DNA from: Gammaproteobacteria bacterium
GTDB taxonomy: Bacteria > Pseudomonadota > Gammaproteobacteria > Xanthomonadales > SZUA-36
Reading direction: 5' to 3'
NCBI GenBank assembly: GCA_021772915.1
Contig: JAJFLB010000034.1
Location: 116,631-180,630 of the forward strand
Length of the DNA: 64,000 nucleotides
Part shown: positions 1 to 9,105 of the stretch, one piece after another
Position numbering within the stretch: position 1 is the first letter of the stretch
How the letters are laid out: every line of letters starts with the position of its first letter
Made by a program: the position numbers and the translations under genes
Notes under the pieces: generated by a model
Databases searched by the model: none
Seen by the model: only the letters and a program-made list of their open reading frames with translations
Told to the model about the DNA's origin: nothing

Positions 1-1
1 A

Positions 2-808
2 CATATGCGCCAGGTTGTGTTTGTAACTGACGGTGCAGTGGGCAATGAGCACGATCTGTTGCAGTTGGTGGCGCAAGACCTCGGAGATGCGCGCATGTTC
101 ACGGTTGCCATTGGGCATGCACCCAACAGCTGGTTCATGCGCAAGACTGCAGAAATCGGTCGTGGCAGCTACATCCACATTGGTAACCTGGAGGAGGTCG
201 AACAACACATGACGGCACTGTGGGGCCGTATTCAGACACCAGCGGTGACCGATATCTGCGTGGACTGGGGAGAGCCCGCGGAATACTACCCGGAAATTAT
301 CCCGGACCTGTACGCGGGCGAACCACTTTGGCTATTTGCGCGATTGTCTTCCGAACCGACCATGATTGGCTTGTGCGGGGCCCTCAACGGCCGGGACTGG
401 AGCCTGAATGTCAATGCCTGGGACGCCGCTGCCGGGTCCCCCGGTAGTGACAACCTGGCAGTAGTGTGGGCACGCAAGAAGGTTGAGGCACTGGAAGACG
501 GCCTGGTATTCGGTGCCGATTTTGAATTGACCCAATTACAAATAACCCGGGTCGCACTGGATTTCGGCCTGCTAACCCGGCATACAAGTCTGGTCGCGGT
601 TGACAAAACACCACGACGAGATGGGGGTGAAAAACTGACACAGACAAGTATCCCCAGTCTGCTGCCCGCCGGAAGCACCTCCCAACTGGCAGGGTTTCCA
701 CCCACCGCCACCGGCTGGGTCACGCAGTTGTTGTTGTCATTTATTGTACTGTTACTGGCCACTGCCATGCTCTGGGCGAGCCCGAACCTCGCACCCAGGT
801 CACCGTGA
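2..808 (+). CDS. VWA-domain sortase target protein (C-terminal part)
   Basis: The reading frame is open to the window edge, so the N-terminus is missing. The visible 268 codons hold the end of a von Willebrand factor A fold (VVFVTDGAVGNE, a metal-site-like loop) and then a beta-rich region. Near the C-terminus is a sorting signal: FPPTATG at about residues 231-237 (counted from the first visible Met), a hydrophobic stretch and a short tail ending in Arg. This matches the marine proteobacterial sortase-target family, in which a variant PxTAT motif replaces LPXTG. Its stop codon overlaps the GTG start of the sortase gene by 4 bp, so the two are almost certainly co-expressed and the next gene encodes its processing enzyme. 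The substrate and surface role are unknown. Confidence 0.85.
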   Translation, partial: HMRQVVFVTDGAVGNEHDLLQLVAQDLGDARMFTVAIGHAPNSWFMRKTAEIGRGSYIHIGNLEEVEQHMTALWGRIQTPAVTDICVDWGEPAEYYPEIIPDLYAGEPLWLFARLSSEPTMIGLCGALNGRDWSLNVNAWDAAAGSPGSDNLAVVWARKKVEALEDGLVFGADFELTQLQITRVALDFGLLTRHTSLVAVDKTPRRDGGEKLTQTSIPSLLPAGSTSQLAGFPPTATGWVTQLLLSFIVLLLATAMLWASPNLAPRSP

Positions 809-1374
809 AGCTGAGACTGCGTCATGGTCTTTTGCTGACAGCATGCATCGCTGCCGCGATGAACTTCGTTGCTGCACTTTGGATTCCTGCCAAAGCCGAG
901 CTCGCCCAGTTCCTGCTGGAACGTGCATGGCAAAGAACACTCTCAGGTGATAAAGACGCAAAACCCTGGCCATGGGCTGACACACGTGCTGTGGCGGTGT
1001 TGGAAGTTCCCCGTCTTGGTTTGCGGGAAATTGTCCTTGAAGGCAGTTCAGGGCGAAATCTTGCCTTCGGACCAACGCTTGTCAACAAAACGAAACTCGA
1101 AGTGACTGCTGACCGTATCCTCAGTGGCCACCGCGACACACATTTCAGATTTCTCAAAAAACTGATGGTTGGTGATATTCTGACCCTACACACTGTAGCC
1201 GGAGCCCGTGATTACCGGGTGACCTGGCAGGAGTCCGTCGACAGTCTCCGGCAACAACTGGTGATAGATGAGGGTATCAACAGACTGACCCTGCTGACCT
1301 GCTACCCCTTTGACACCGCTACGACCGGTGGGCCATTACGATGGGTGGTGACTGCTCTTCCATATTCGGGCTAG
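805..1374 (+). CDS. Class GN (marine proteobacterial) sortase
   Basis: A 189-residue cysteine transpeptidase expected to cleave the sorting signal of the protein encoded just upstream. The N-terminus has a single membrane-anchor helix (residues about 8-26). The sortase triad is visible: His109 in LSGHRDTHF, Cys166 in LLTCYPF and Arg179 in GGPLRW. The start is GTG at 805, inside the upstream stop (GTGA overlap). In Gram-negative bacteria such sortases occur as one-enzyme, one-substrate pairs, which is the arrangement here. The gene ends 5 bp before the end of the convergent rpe gene, leaving no room for a separate terminator. Confidence 0.9.
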   Translation: MKLRLRHGLLLTACIAAAMNFVAALWIPAKAELAQFLLERAWQRTLSGDKDAKPWPWADTRAVAVLEVPRLGLREIVLEGSSGRNLAFGPTLVNKTKLEVTADRILSGHRDTHFRFLKKLMVGDILTLHTVAGARDYRVTWQESVDSLRQQLVIDEGINRLTLLTCYPFDTATTGGPLRWVVTALPYSG

Positions 1375-1379
1375 TCAAA

Positions 1380-2048
1380 TCACTGTTCGATTTTTTGCCG
1401 CATCGCGGCGATGGTTTGCGTGTAATCACCACTGCCAAAAATAGCCGAACCGGACACAAACGTGTCCACGCCGGCCAGGGCGAGATCGCCGATATTATCC
1501 AAGGTCACACCGCCATCGATCTGCAGTCGGATTTCATGTTCAGTTGCATCGATCATGGCCCGGGCCTGGCTGGCCTTTTCCATGACATAGGGAATAAAAG
1601 CCTGACCGCCGAAGCCGGGATTGACCGACATCAGCAGGATCATATCGAGCTGATCCAGCACCCAGTTGAGTACGCTCAAAGGGGTCGATGGGTTGAGGAC
1701 AAGCCCGGCCTCGCATCCCTGATCGTGGATCAAATTGAGGGTTCGGTCCACGTGCTTACTCGCCTCGGGATGAAACGAGATCATGCTGGCCCCCGCGGTG
1801 GCGAACTGCACGACAAGTTCGTCAACCGGTTGCACCATCAGATGTACGTCAATAGGTGCTTTGATACCAAAGTCACGCAGGGCTTTGCACACCATTGGGC
1901 CAATCGTCAGATTGGGTACAAAGTGGTTGTCCATTACATCAAAATGCACCCAGTCGGCACCGGCATCCAAAACCGCCTGTGTGTCTTCACCCAGATGGGC
2001 GAAGTCTGCGGAAAGGATTGAGGGTGAAATAACACTACTCTGCTTCAT
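1380..2048 (-). CDS. rpe: Ribulose-phosphate 3-epimerase
   Basis: Interconverts ribulose 5-phosphate and xylulose 5-phosphate in the pentose phosphate pathway (and in the Calvin cycle where present); cytosolic. The 222-residue length is normal for the family. The TIM-barrel signatures are present: [10 protein letters not shown] at the N-terminus, [12 protein letters not shown] with metal ligands His35 and Asp37, HLMV, and LQIDGGV carrying the second catalytic Asp near residue 179. The gene stands alone here. It is convergent with the sortase operon and is separated from the djlA-like gene by a REP-type palindrome. Confidence 0.95.
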   Translation of the reverse strand: MKQSSVISPSILSADFAHLGEDTQAVLDAGADWVHFDVMDNHFVPNLTIGPMVCKALRDFGIKAPIDVHLMVQPVDELVVQFATAGASMISFHPEASKHVDRTLNLIHDQGCEAGLVLNPSTPLSVLNWVLDQLDMILLMSVNPGFGGQAFIPYVMEKASQARAMIDATEHEIRLQIDGGVTLDNIGDLALAGVDTFVSGSAIFGSGDYTQTIAAMRQKIEQ

Positions 2049-2205
2049 AAGTGGTTCCGGCGTGATTGCGACCTGTTTTCACTCTGTCTGTAGTATTTCA
2101 CATTTTAGGGCGCTAAAGCGTGCGACGAGTAATTTTCGTACGTGATTTCGGGACTCAGGTAACTGGCCCGCCTATTGCACCAGCATCCCGGAGCAGGTGA
2201 GAGAA

Positions 2206-2288
2206 GTAGGACCAACGAATTCATTCGTCGGGAACCTGCAAAAGCCTGAACAATTCCCGACCAGCAAGCTGGTCGGTCCTACAGGTTG
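2206..2288 (-). repeat. REP-like palindromic repeat, copy A1
   Basis: Two imperfect hairpins: 2206-2238 (GTAGGACCaacga.. tcgtcGGGAA) and 2254-2288 (TTCCCGAcc.. ggTCGGTCCTACAGG). The same consensus recurs at 28825-28914 and 49192-49308. The copy starts 16 bp beyond the 3' end of the djlA-like gene. It is flanked by near-identical direct repeats (aggtgagagaagta at about 2195-2208 and aggttgagagaagta at about 2283-2297). A fragment resembling the terminal repeat of the larger B element (cccgcctattgcaccag) lies just before it at about 2168-2184. Confidence 0.8.
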
Positions 2289-2303
2289 AGAGAAGTAACT
2301 CAG

Positions 2304-3095
2304 TTACTTTATCCCTTTGGATGTCTTTATCTGGTCATAGGCCGCGTTAATTTCGCGTACTCTCTTCTTGGCGATGTCCATCATCTCATCCGGTAATCCA
2401 CGTGATACCAGTTTGTCGGGGTGGTACTGGGCTACAAGTTTACGATAGGCCCGTTTGATATCCTGGGGATTCGCGTTGGTTTTCAACCCCAGCGCGGCAT
2501 AGGATTGTTGCAGAGTCTGGCCCCGGTTGGCCGCGTGTTGTTGGTTTCTCGAGCCTCCCGGGCCACTACCTGAGCCACCCTGGCGTGCCCGCAGCATGGC
2601 TGAGTAGATGTTGGCCGGAATATGTAACATGACGCAGGCCTGCTGCAGTACGGCCTGCTCATTCGCGGTCAGTTGACCATCGGCCAGGGCTGCCTCAAGC
2701 AGTAACTCGATCAGCATGATGCGGAGCTCATGGCGGAACATTGACTGACGAAAGAAATCGCGCAAGGTGGACTCAAGATTAAAATTTGACTCCTTGCCCT
2801 GCTGAAAATACCGGATAGCACGCTGCCGCTCTTCCGCAGTCAGCTGCAAACGCCGCATTAACTCCTCTGCGGCAGCAATCTCTGCCTGTGTGACCCGTCC
2901 GTCGGCCTTGCTGATGTGTCCGAGTGTGGAAAAAACAGCGAGAAAAAAAGTTTCCCGCGTACGATTGGTCCCGGACAACCCGGCCAGAAATCGGTCCAGC
3001 AGGTGACCGAGAAAAATGCCAAACACGGCACCAATCAAGCCACCACGCATCAGCCCCAGGATACCGCCAATCAGCTTGCCCCAACCATGCCCCAT
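2304..3095 (-). CDS. djlA: DjlA-type membrane co-chaperone (TerB-like + J domain)
   Basis: A type III DnaJ-like protein that would present substrates to DnaK at the inner membrane. The start at 3095 (MGHGWGKLIGG) is chosen because it matches the usual DjlA N-terminus; an in-frame Met lies 15 codons upstream. From N to C there is a glycine-rich membrane helix (about 5-35), a TerB-like helical domain (about 50-165), a Gly/Ser/Gln linker and a C-terminal J domain with the HPD motif in QYHPDKL. Length is 263 residues. E. coli DjlA has the same order. No operon partner; REP copy A1 follows. Confidence 0.85.
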   Translation of the reverse strand: MGHGWGKLIGGILGLMRGGLIGAVFGIFLGHLLDRFLAGLSGTNRTRETFFLAVFSTLGHISKADGRVTQAEIAAAEELMRRLQLTAEERQRAIRYFQQGKESNFNLESTLRDFFRQSMFRHELRIMLIELLLEAALADGQLTANEQAVLQQACVMLHIPANIYSAMLRARQGGSGSGPGGSRNQQHAANRGQTLQQSYAALGLKTNANPQDIKRAYRKLVAQYHPDKLVSRGLPDEMMDIAKKRVREINAAYDQIKTSKGIK

Positions 3096-3290
3096 CAAGA
3101 GTGACCTATGATCCTGAACCCAATTTTCTTCATCACGCACCTGTTCGAGCGAGAAGTCAGTATAAGGGCCGGTCCTTATTATTCAATCTACCGGCGTAAC
3201 CATTTCAAAATTTCAGCCCGCATACCGGGGCCAATATTCGGGCCAACTCAGGGGTGGGCGTCAAGGGCACTCTCACGCTCACAAACCGTG

Positions 3291-3317
3291 CTGTCAAGCC
3301 GAAAAGTAACCTATAAT
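3291..3317 (+). promoter_or_regulatory. Candidate sigma70 promoter of purC
   Basis: A perfect TATAAT at 3312-3317 lies 35 bp upstream of the purC start. The best -35 match is CTGTCA at 3291-3296, with a 15-bp spacer that is shorter than ideal. No purine-repressor palindrome was recognised. Confidence 0.35.
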
Positions 3318-3352
3318 TGTGACTCAGATCGTAGCGAGAAAAAGGGCAACCA

Positions 3353-4258
3353 GTGTCCCAAATTTATACGACGGAGATGGTCAGCAGCCTGCCGTTGATC
3401 CACCAGGGCAAAGTACGTGATTGCTTTGCCATTGATGATGACCACATGTTGATGGTGGCCTCCGACCGGCTGTCCGCGTTTGACGTTGTGTTGCCAGACC
3501 CTGTCCCTGGCAAAGGTATGCTGTTAACTCGAATTTCCAATTTCTGGTTTGAAAATACAAGCAGCATCATAGACAACCACCTGACTGGTATCCCGGTCAG
3601 CGAAGTCATCGATGATCCACAACTTGCCGGCCTGCTGGAAGACCGGGCCGTGGTTGTGCATCGACTCAAGCCACTACCGGTGGAGGCAGTGGTGCGTGGC
3701 TACCTGATAGGTTCCGGATGGAACGACTACCTGCTATCAGGCACCGTTTGTGGCTTACAGCTCCCGATGGGCTTGCAACAGGCGGATAAATTGCCGGCTG
3801 CGTTGTTCACACCGTCAACCAAGGCCGTGGCCGGTGAACATGACGAGAATGTGGATTTTGAAGCCATCATCAAACTGATCGGTCGGAAGCTGGCCTGCAA
3901 GGTCCGTGACGTCAGTATCCGGATCTATGAATTTGCCAGCCGCCACGCCGGGAAGCGTGGCATCATCATTGCCGACACCAAGTTTGAATTCGGCCTGGAC
4001 AGCGCCGGCGAACTCCATCTGATGGACGAGGCGTTGACCCCGGACTCTTCACGCTTCTGGCCGCAGGAGAGTTGGCAACCCGGCACCAGCCCACCCAGTT
4101 TTGACAAACAGTTTGTGCGCGATTACCTGGAAACGCTTGACTGGGATAAGCAGGCACCCGGCCCGGTGCTGCCACCTGAAATTATCCAGGCGACTGCACA
4201 AAAATATGCACAAGCCTGCAATGTACTCACCAGTGGTCCGATCTTGTCGGACACATAA
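3353..4258 (+). CDS. purC: SAICAR synthase (phosphoribosylaminoimidazole-succinocarboxamide synthase)
   Basis: ATP-dependent ligation of aspartate to CAIR in de novo purine synthesis; cytosolic. At 301 residues it is the longer eukaryote/yeast-like PurC form rather than the ~240-residue E. coli form. Signatures include [41 protein letters not shown] and the C-terminal [13 protein letters not shown] block. The GTG start at 3353 follows a purine-rich GAGAAAAAGGG stretch. The gene stands alone, as is common for purC. Confidence 0.95.
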   Translation: MSQIYTTEMVSSLPLIHQGKVRDCFAIDDDHMLMVASDRLSAFDVVLPDPVPGKGMLLTRISNFWFENTSSIIDNHLTGIPVSEVIDDPQLAGLLEDRAVVVHRLKPLPVEAVVRGYLIGSGWNDYLLSGTVCGLQLPMGLQQADKLPAALFTPSTKAVAGEHDENVDFEAIIKLIGRKLACKVRDVSIRIYEFASRHAGKRGIIIADTKFEFGLDSAGELHLMDEALTPDSSRFWPQESWQPGTSPPSFDKQFVRDYLETLDWDKQAPGPVLPPEIIQATAQKYAQACNVLTSGPILSDT

Positions 4259-4433
4259 CAGCTCTCCCATTGCAACAGCCGGCAATTCTGCACACCGAGA
4301 CCACCTGCACCACTTTCACGGATACCCGTGAACCAGACGGCAAACGCTGAAAGAAAACCAGGGTTTTTCGGGTCTGCCTACAGAATCAGCGTACTGATTC
4401 TCACTTCAGAATGATCAGAGGTAGACCAACAAC

Positions 4434-5618
4434 ATGCTTAATGCCAAGTTCAGAAAGCAAAACACGCGTGGGCTAACCAGCCTGTTTTTTGCCAGCTTGA
4501 TGCTGCTATCACCACTGTGGGCAGTTGCGGCCACACACGAAGTTTTGGTCCTGGACCCCAGCAGGTTTTCACCCAATAATCTCACCATTGAAGTGGGTGA
4601 TACGGTCCGCTGGACCAATGCCCCGGGTGGCAATTTTCACGATGTAACAGCCGATGATTTTAGCTGGGCGTCACCAACGTTAGCAGGATTCACTTTCCAG
4701 AGAACGTTCAACTCGGTTGCAGAGATTCTTTACCACTGCAAGGTTCACAGCTCACCTGCCAGCGCGGGGGGCACGAGGCAAAACGGAAGAATTAACGTAA
4801 TCGCACCCACAGCCGACCCCGCGCCCGACATCAGCCTCGATTCGGTCGATGTAACGGACATCAGCCGGGAAGTCGGTGAAGACGTTAAGGTGGTTGTTGA
4901 TTTGAGCAACGTCGGTGACGGCGATTCAGGTGCATTCACTATTAGCATCCTTATCTCCACGGATACCGACGTCACCCCCGGTGACACCTTGCTGGGTACG
5001 ATAGATATCGCCAATCTGGCGGCCGGTGCCAACGTGAGTGTCAATCAGAGCTTTACCCTGCCGGAAAACCTGACCGTCGGTGACTATTTTATCGGCGGCA
5101 TTTCCAACCTCGCCGATGGCAACGCGAGCAATGACGTCAAGGTGGACGCGACCGCTGTTTTTGTCTTTATACAGTTCCTCATGAATGCCGGGCTGAATGA
5201 TGCCTGGTTCAATATACTCACCGATGGGCAGGGGTTTTTTATCACCGTATTTCCGAAACTGGGGTTCATCACCCTGGCCTGGTTCACCTATGACACGATG
5301 TTACCCACCGGTGACGAAGTCGCAAACCTGGGTGACCGTGGTCACCGCTGGATAACCGCGCTCGGCGAAATTATTGGTGACAGTTCGGTGTTGGAAGTCA
5401 CCATTACTTCAGAAGGACTGTTTGATGACCCTACCCCGGTCAAGCGGGTCACCGACGGCACCATTACGATTAAGTTCAATCATTGCAACAAAGGCACGGC
5501 AACCTACGATATCCCCTCCATCGCCGCCCAGGGTGAGGTGCCGATTGTACGTGTGGCAAATGATAATATTGCCTTGTGTGAGGCCCTGTTGCGCGAGCTT
5601 ACTTTGCAGGCACAGTAA
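4434..5618 (+). CDS. Secreted cupredoxin-CARDB protein with a conserved C-terminal domain
   Basis: A 394-residue exported protein. Residues 1-33 form a signal peptide (LFFASLMLLSPLWAVAATHE). Residues about 35-125 form a plastocyanin/azurin-like copper fold: His in NFHDV and Cys/His in YHCKVH are likely ligands. Residues about 130-235 fit a CARDB Ig-like adhesion domain. The rest (about 240-394, beginning NAGLNDAWFN and ending VANDNIALCEALL) is a domain I remember as widespread in secreted gammaproteobacterial proteins, without a known function. The cupredoxin could carry electrons or store copper; that is inference. The gene is monocistronic, convergent with gcvH, and preceded by AATGATCAGAGG. 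Confidence 0.7.
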   Translation: MLNAKFRKQNTRGLTSLFFASLMLLSPLWAVAATHEVLVLDPSRFSPNNLTIEVGDTVRWTNAPGGNFHDVTADDFSWASPTLAGFTFQRTFNSVAEILYHCKVHSSPASAGGTRQNGRINVIAPTADPAPDISLDSVDVTDISREVGEDVKVVVDLSNVGDGDSGAFTISILISTDTDVTPGDTLLGTIDIANLAAGANVSVNQSFTLPENLTVGDYFIGGISNLADGNASNDVKVDATAVFVFIQFLMNAGLNDAWFNILTDGQGFFITVFPKLGFITLAWFTYDTMLPTGDEVANLGDRGHRWITALGEIIGDSSVLEVTITSEGLFDDPTPVKRVTDGTITIKFNHCNKGTATYDIPSIAAQGEVPIVRVANDNIALCEALLRELTLQAQ

Positions 5619-5671
5619 ATCTGTCAGCCTGGCGTAACAATGGTTGAGGGTAAAGGAAGACTGATTGGGTT

Positions 5672-6058
5672 TTATACGTCCAGTAAGGCCGTGTAGGCTT
5701 CAGCATCCAGCAGACCACCCAGTTCACTGTCGTCGCTAAGCTCAATCTCGAACAACCAGCCACCCCCGTAGGGATCGCTGTTGATAATCGAGGGGTCAGC
5801 ATCAAGGTCTTCATTGATGGCCGTTACTTTGCCCGATACCGGTGTGTATATGTCAGAGGCCGCCTTCACGGATTCAACCACGGCACAGGAATCACCCTGA
5901 GAGAATTCGTCACCAATGGTGGGTAACTCCACGTAGACCAGGTCTCCAAGTTCCTGTTGGGCATGGTCGCTAATACCGATGCGTGCGCGGCCATTTTCCT
6001 CAATACTGATCCAGTCATGGGCGTCGCTGTATCGCAGCTGGGATGGGATGTCACTCAT
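5672..6058 (-). CDS. gcvH: Glycine cleavage system H protein
   Basis: Lipoyl carrier of the glycine cleavage complex, shuttling the aminomethyl group between the P, T and L proteins. Length 128 is standard. The lipoylation site is Lys65 in VESVKAASDIYTPVSG. It lies 69 bp downstream of gcvT on the same strand, so the two are probably one transcript. The P protein genes are not in this window. Confidence 0.96.
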   Translation of the reverse strand: MSDIPSQLRYSDAHDWISIEENGRARIGISDHAQQELGDLVYVELPTIGDEFSQGDSCAVVESVKAASDIYTPVSGKVTAINEDLDADPSIINSDPYGGGWLFEIELSDDSELGGLLDAEAYTALLDV

Positions 6059-6127
6059 AATGTGCCGCCTTTTAATTTCAATCCAAATATTGGCCCAGTC
6101 GACCCCGGGTTGTGAAAATTCTACTGC

Positions 6128-7216
6128 TTATAGGATACCTTCGCAAACCCCGCCATTGCGGACAAAGGGTGGCCTCACGATGTTGCAATCGAACAGCTTG
6201 TCACGAATATCAACCTGACAATTATGCATGGCCTTTTGGGGTATGCGCGCGAGCCCGACGGCCCTTTGCAGCGTCGGGGAAAAACTTCCACTTGTGATCA
6301 CGCCGTCTCCGCTAGTGGTAACAACCCGTTGCCCGGGACGCAACACCCCACGACCCTGCAAAACCAGCCCCACCAGCTTGCGGTCGATGCCCGCAACTAT
6401 TTGCTGCTGTAACGCGTCCCTGCCGATAAAGGCTCGTTCATCGTCCAGGGCCACTGTCCAGGACAACCCCGATTCGAGTGGTGTCACGTGCTCGTCCATA
6501 TCCTGTGTGTACAGATTCATACCGGCTTCAAGGCGCAAGGTGTCCCGAGCACCCAAACCGCAGGGTGCAACGCCGGCATCCAGACAGTAGTTCCAAAATA
6601 TTGTGGCCAATTCCGGGGATAGAGAGACTTCAAATCCGTCCTCACCCGTATAACCGGTCCGGGCAATAAACAGTTCTCCAAGTTGGGCAGCGCAAAATGG
6701 TCGAAGCTCTTCAACCTCCGAAACCTGATCCCCCGGTAACCAGTCCAATACGACCTGGCGAGCAAGGGGTCCCTGGATAGCAATCATGGCCAGTTCGGAC
6801 CGCTCCAGAACCGCTATGTCAAAGGCCTGGGCCTGCAACTCAATCCATCCCAGATCCTTTTCACGGGTAGCAGCGTTTACCACAAGCCTGAAACAGGACT
6901 CATCCAGATAATAGGTGATCAGATCATCCAGAACTCCACCCTGCTCGTTCAACATACAGCTGTACAAGGCGCGCCCTGGTGTTTTTAGTTTGGCGACATC
7001 ATTGGCCAGAAGATAACTCAGGAAGCCTCTTGAGCGGGGACCTTGAATGTCCACAACCGTCATATGAGATACGTCAAACATACCCGCACCCTGGCGGACT
7101 GCATGGTGCTCCTCAATCTGTGATCCATAATTGATGGGCATATCCCAACCACCAAAATCTACCATGCGGGCATTGGCGGTGACATGCGCGTCAAACAGAG
7201 AGGTTCGTTTTGGCAT
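6128..7216 (-). CDS. gcvT: Glycine cleavage system T protein (aminomethyltransferase)
   Basis: Transfers the methylene group from the lipoyl arm of GcvH to tetrahydrofolate, releasing ammonia. The start at 7216 (MPKRTSLFDAH) is preferred over an upstream in-frame Met (7321), because family members begin with KRTxLxDxH; a GAG-containing stretch precedes it. That gives 362 residues, the usual size. Conserved blocks include MVDFGGWDMPINYG, MFDVSHM, GREALYSC-like and ARDTLRLEAGMNLYTQDMDE. No tandem glycine-riboswitch-like sequence was found upstream. gcvH follows. Confidence 0.95.
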   Translation of the reverse strand: MPKRTSLFDAHVTANARMVDFGGWDMPINYGSQIEEHHAVRQGAGMFDVSHMTVVDIQGPRSRGFLSYLLANDVAKLKTPGRALYSCMLNEQGGVLDDLITYYLDESCFRLVVNAATREKDLGWIELQAQAFDIAVLERSELAMIAIQGPLARQVVLDWLPGDQVSEVEELRPFCAAQLGELFIARTGYTGEDGFEVSLSPELATIFWNYCLDAGVAPCGLGARDTLRLEAGMNLYTQDMDEHVTPLESGLSWTVALDDERAFIGRDALQQQIVAGIDRKLVGLVLQGRGVLRPGQRVVTTSGDGVITSGSFSPTLQRAVGLARIPQKAMHNCQVDIRDKLFDCNIVRPPFVRNGGVCEGIL

Positions 7217-7376
7217 CAGTTCACATCTCACACGGGTTAACAGACGGCGGAACAACCGGAATCTTTCGATCCCGCAAAAATCCTGCAGGCAATTATCACA
7301 TTGAAGGGCCGTTGGTATCACGGTCTTTTTGTTAAACTGTGATTAACTTTTGTTTTTTCTGGTCTATATGTATTGC

Positions 7377-7413
7377 GCAGGTCACCGTTTCGCAGACATT
7401 GCAGGTGACCCGC
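7377..7413. promoter_or_regulatory. Inverted repeat between divergent gcvT and the lipase gene
   Basis: GCAGGTCACC (7377-7386) and GGTGACCCGC (7404-7413) form a 10-bp inverted repeat with one mismatch around a 17-nt centre. It lies in the only shared upstream region of gcvT (-) and the lipase gene (+), so it may be an operator or a leader hairpin for either. No regulator can be assigned from sequence. Confidence 0.4.
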
Positions 7414-7447
7414 AAACTCTGACTTTCCGGATAAAACTGTTTGGTGT

Positions 7448-8845
7448 ATGGGGCAAATGATAGCAGTTAATCTGAATTTCTTACGGGCCTCGATCGTTCT
7501 TTTGTTGCCGGTACTACAATCCTGCGTGGTGTCCAAGCCGGATCTGGAACGGCTTTACCAGCAAAGTAACGAAATTCGTCAACCCCCAGTCGTATTGATT
7601 CACGGCTTGATGGGCTCACGTCTGAAACGGGCAGATAGCGGCAGAGAAGTCTGGATAGGCAACGTGGGTAAGCTGCTTTTTTCCGATTACAGTGAAGCCG
7701 CACTTGAAATTGACCCGCAAACCCTTTTACCCAAACCATCCCCGGTGGTTGCCTCCGGCTTACTTGACAGCATTGCCGGCAAAGACTTCTATGCCAGTAT
7801 TACCGACACACTGGAGTCTGCAGGTCGCTACCAATGGGCCGAGCCCGGAAAACCGCAGCCGGTCGGGGCGCGTAATTATTACGTATTTGTTTATGACTGG
7901 CGACAGGACAACGTTCAAACTGTCAGGGAGTTGTCACGTTTTATTGAACAAATCCGGCTGGATTACGCGGACCCTGAACTCAAAGTTGACCTGGTTGCTC
8001 ACTCGATGGGCGGACTTGTTGCCCGTTACTACTTGAGGTATGGCGAAGAGGACACGTTGGACGACAACGAGTTTGTCGTCAACCTGCACGGCGCAAAAAG
8101 AGTGCGCAGAATCATCCTGCTGGGTGCGCCCAACCTGGGCTCCGTTTTCGTTCTCCATTCCTTTATCAAGGGATTCAAAATCGGCACACGTGCCGTGCCC
8201 ACAGAGACACTGGTTACCATGCCCAGCACTTACCAGCTGTTCCCGCACGCACTAAATAACTGGATTGTCACTGCTAACGGAAAGTCATTACGCCGTGACT
8301 TGTTTGACATTAGAATCTGGAAGCGTTTCCAATGGTCAATTTTTGATCCCTCGGTGCGTGCAAGAGTAATGCGGCGTTTCGACGATGAAGTCGCGGGTGC
8401 GGCCCATTTGCAATTACTGGAGCGTTACTTCGAAAAACACCTCGAGCGTGCACGACGCTTTACCTGGTCTTTAACTGTACCGCTGCCCGAGCAACCCTAC
8501 CGACTGATTGTTCTTGGCGGTGATTGCAAACTTACGCCGGCGCGGTTGGTTGTTGAAGAAGTAAATGGAATTTCTGAAATCAGACTGTGGCCGAGGCAAA
8601 TCAGGCGCCCCGTGTCCGGTGTTAACTACAACCATTTGATGCTGGAACCGGGAGACGGCAGGGTTACCAAGGCGTCATTGCTGGCGAGAGAGTCGCTTGA
8701 CCCATCCATACCACGTAACAAATGGGTCTCGTTTCCGCTTCACTACCCGGTTTTTCTATGCGAGGCGCATTACAATCTGACCGGCAATACCAACTTCCAG
8801 GACAGTCTGTTGCACACACTGCTGAGCCTGGACATCGATGACTGA
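7448..8845 (+). CDS. LCAT/PDAT-family lipase-acyltransferase, probable lipoprotein
   Basis: A 465-residue alpha/beta hydrolase of the lecithin:cholesterol acyltransferase class. The N-terminus is a lipoprotein signal (LLLPVLQSC) with the lipidated Cys at about residue 26, so the enzyme is likely membrane-anchored in the periplasm. HGLMGSR forms the oxyanion-hole strand, VAHSMGGLVARYY carries the nucleophilic Ser, and LEPGDGRVTKAS is the region that usually holds the acid residue. Substrate is probably a glycerolipid or other acyl ester; this is inferred from family. An alternative ATG lies 9 bp downstream of the chosen start. A B-type repeat element begins six bases after its stop. Confidence 0.8.
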   Translation: MGQMIAVNLNFLRASIVLLLPVLQSCVVSKPDLERLYQQSNEIRQPPVVLIHGLMGSRLKRADSGREVWIGNVGKLLFSDYSEAALEIDPQTLLPKPSPVVASGLLDSIAGKDFYASITDTLESAGRYQWAEPGKPQPVGARNYYVFVYDWRQDNVQTVRELSRFIEQIRLDYADPELKVDLVAHSMGGLVARYYLRYGEEDTLDDNEFVVNLHGAKRVRRIILLGAPNLGSVFVLHSFIKGFKIGTRAVPTETLVTMPSTYQLFPHALNNWIVTANGKSLRRDLFDIRIWKRFQWSIFDPSVRARVMRRFDDEVAGAAHLQLLERYFEKHLERARRFTWSLTVPLPEQPYRLIVLGGDCKLTPARLVVEEVNGISEIRLWPRQIRRPVSGVNYNHLMLEPGDGRVTKASLLARESLDPSIPRNKWVSFPLHYPVFLCEAHYNLTGNTNFQDSLLHTLLSLDIDD

Positions 8846-8851
8846 GGTGAG

Positions 8852-9105
8852 CCCGCATATTTCACCAGCCGGTAATGGGCCCCACCGCAAGCAAATGAAT
8901 CAGTTGAATCAAATGACATATTTGCAAATAAATCCCAAGGTACACTTTGTACCCGGCCCAATACCTATCCCGGCCCTGGCTTGTCCATATACGCCTGGAC
9001 TTGAGCTTCCGTCAGGCCATAGCACGGCTATGGCCTTCAGTCCAGCTCGGCATCCAGTCGCATCTGGCCCGCGCCATCATCCCGGATACTGGTGAAATAT
9101 GCGGG
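8852..9105. mobile_element. B-family element (MITE-like), copy B1
   Basis: Bounded by a perfect 17-bp inverted repeat: cccgcatatttcaccag at 8852-8868 and its complement at 9089-9105. The interior (about 8953-9057) contains a hairpin GGCCATAGC-acg-GCTATGGCC nested in CTGGACT/AGTCCAG. The interior closely matches the reverse complement of about 54114-54217, so this is a dispersed family. There is no transposase gene. The right end abuts the signal-peptide coding region of the decaheme cytochrome gene. Confidence 0.8.

Noticed and set aside
1341-2021. 226-codon plus-strand frame opposite rpe
   Set aside because: It covers the well-supported rpe gene on the other strand and resembles no protein family.
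7217-7447. Possible glycine riboswitch upstream of gcvT
   Set aside because: The conserved glycine-aptamer core was not found; only a simple inverted repeat is present.
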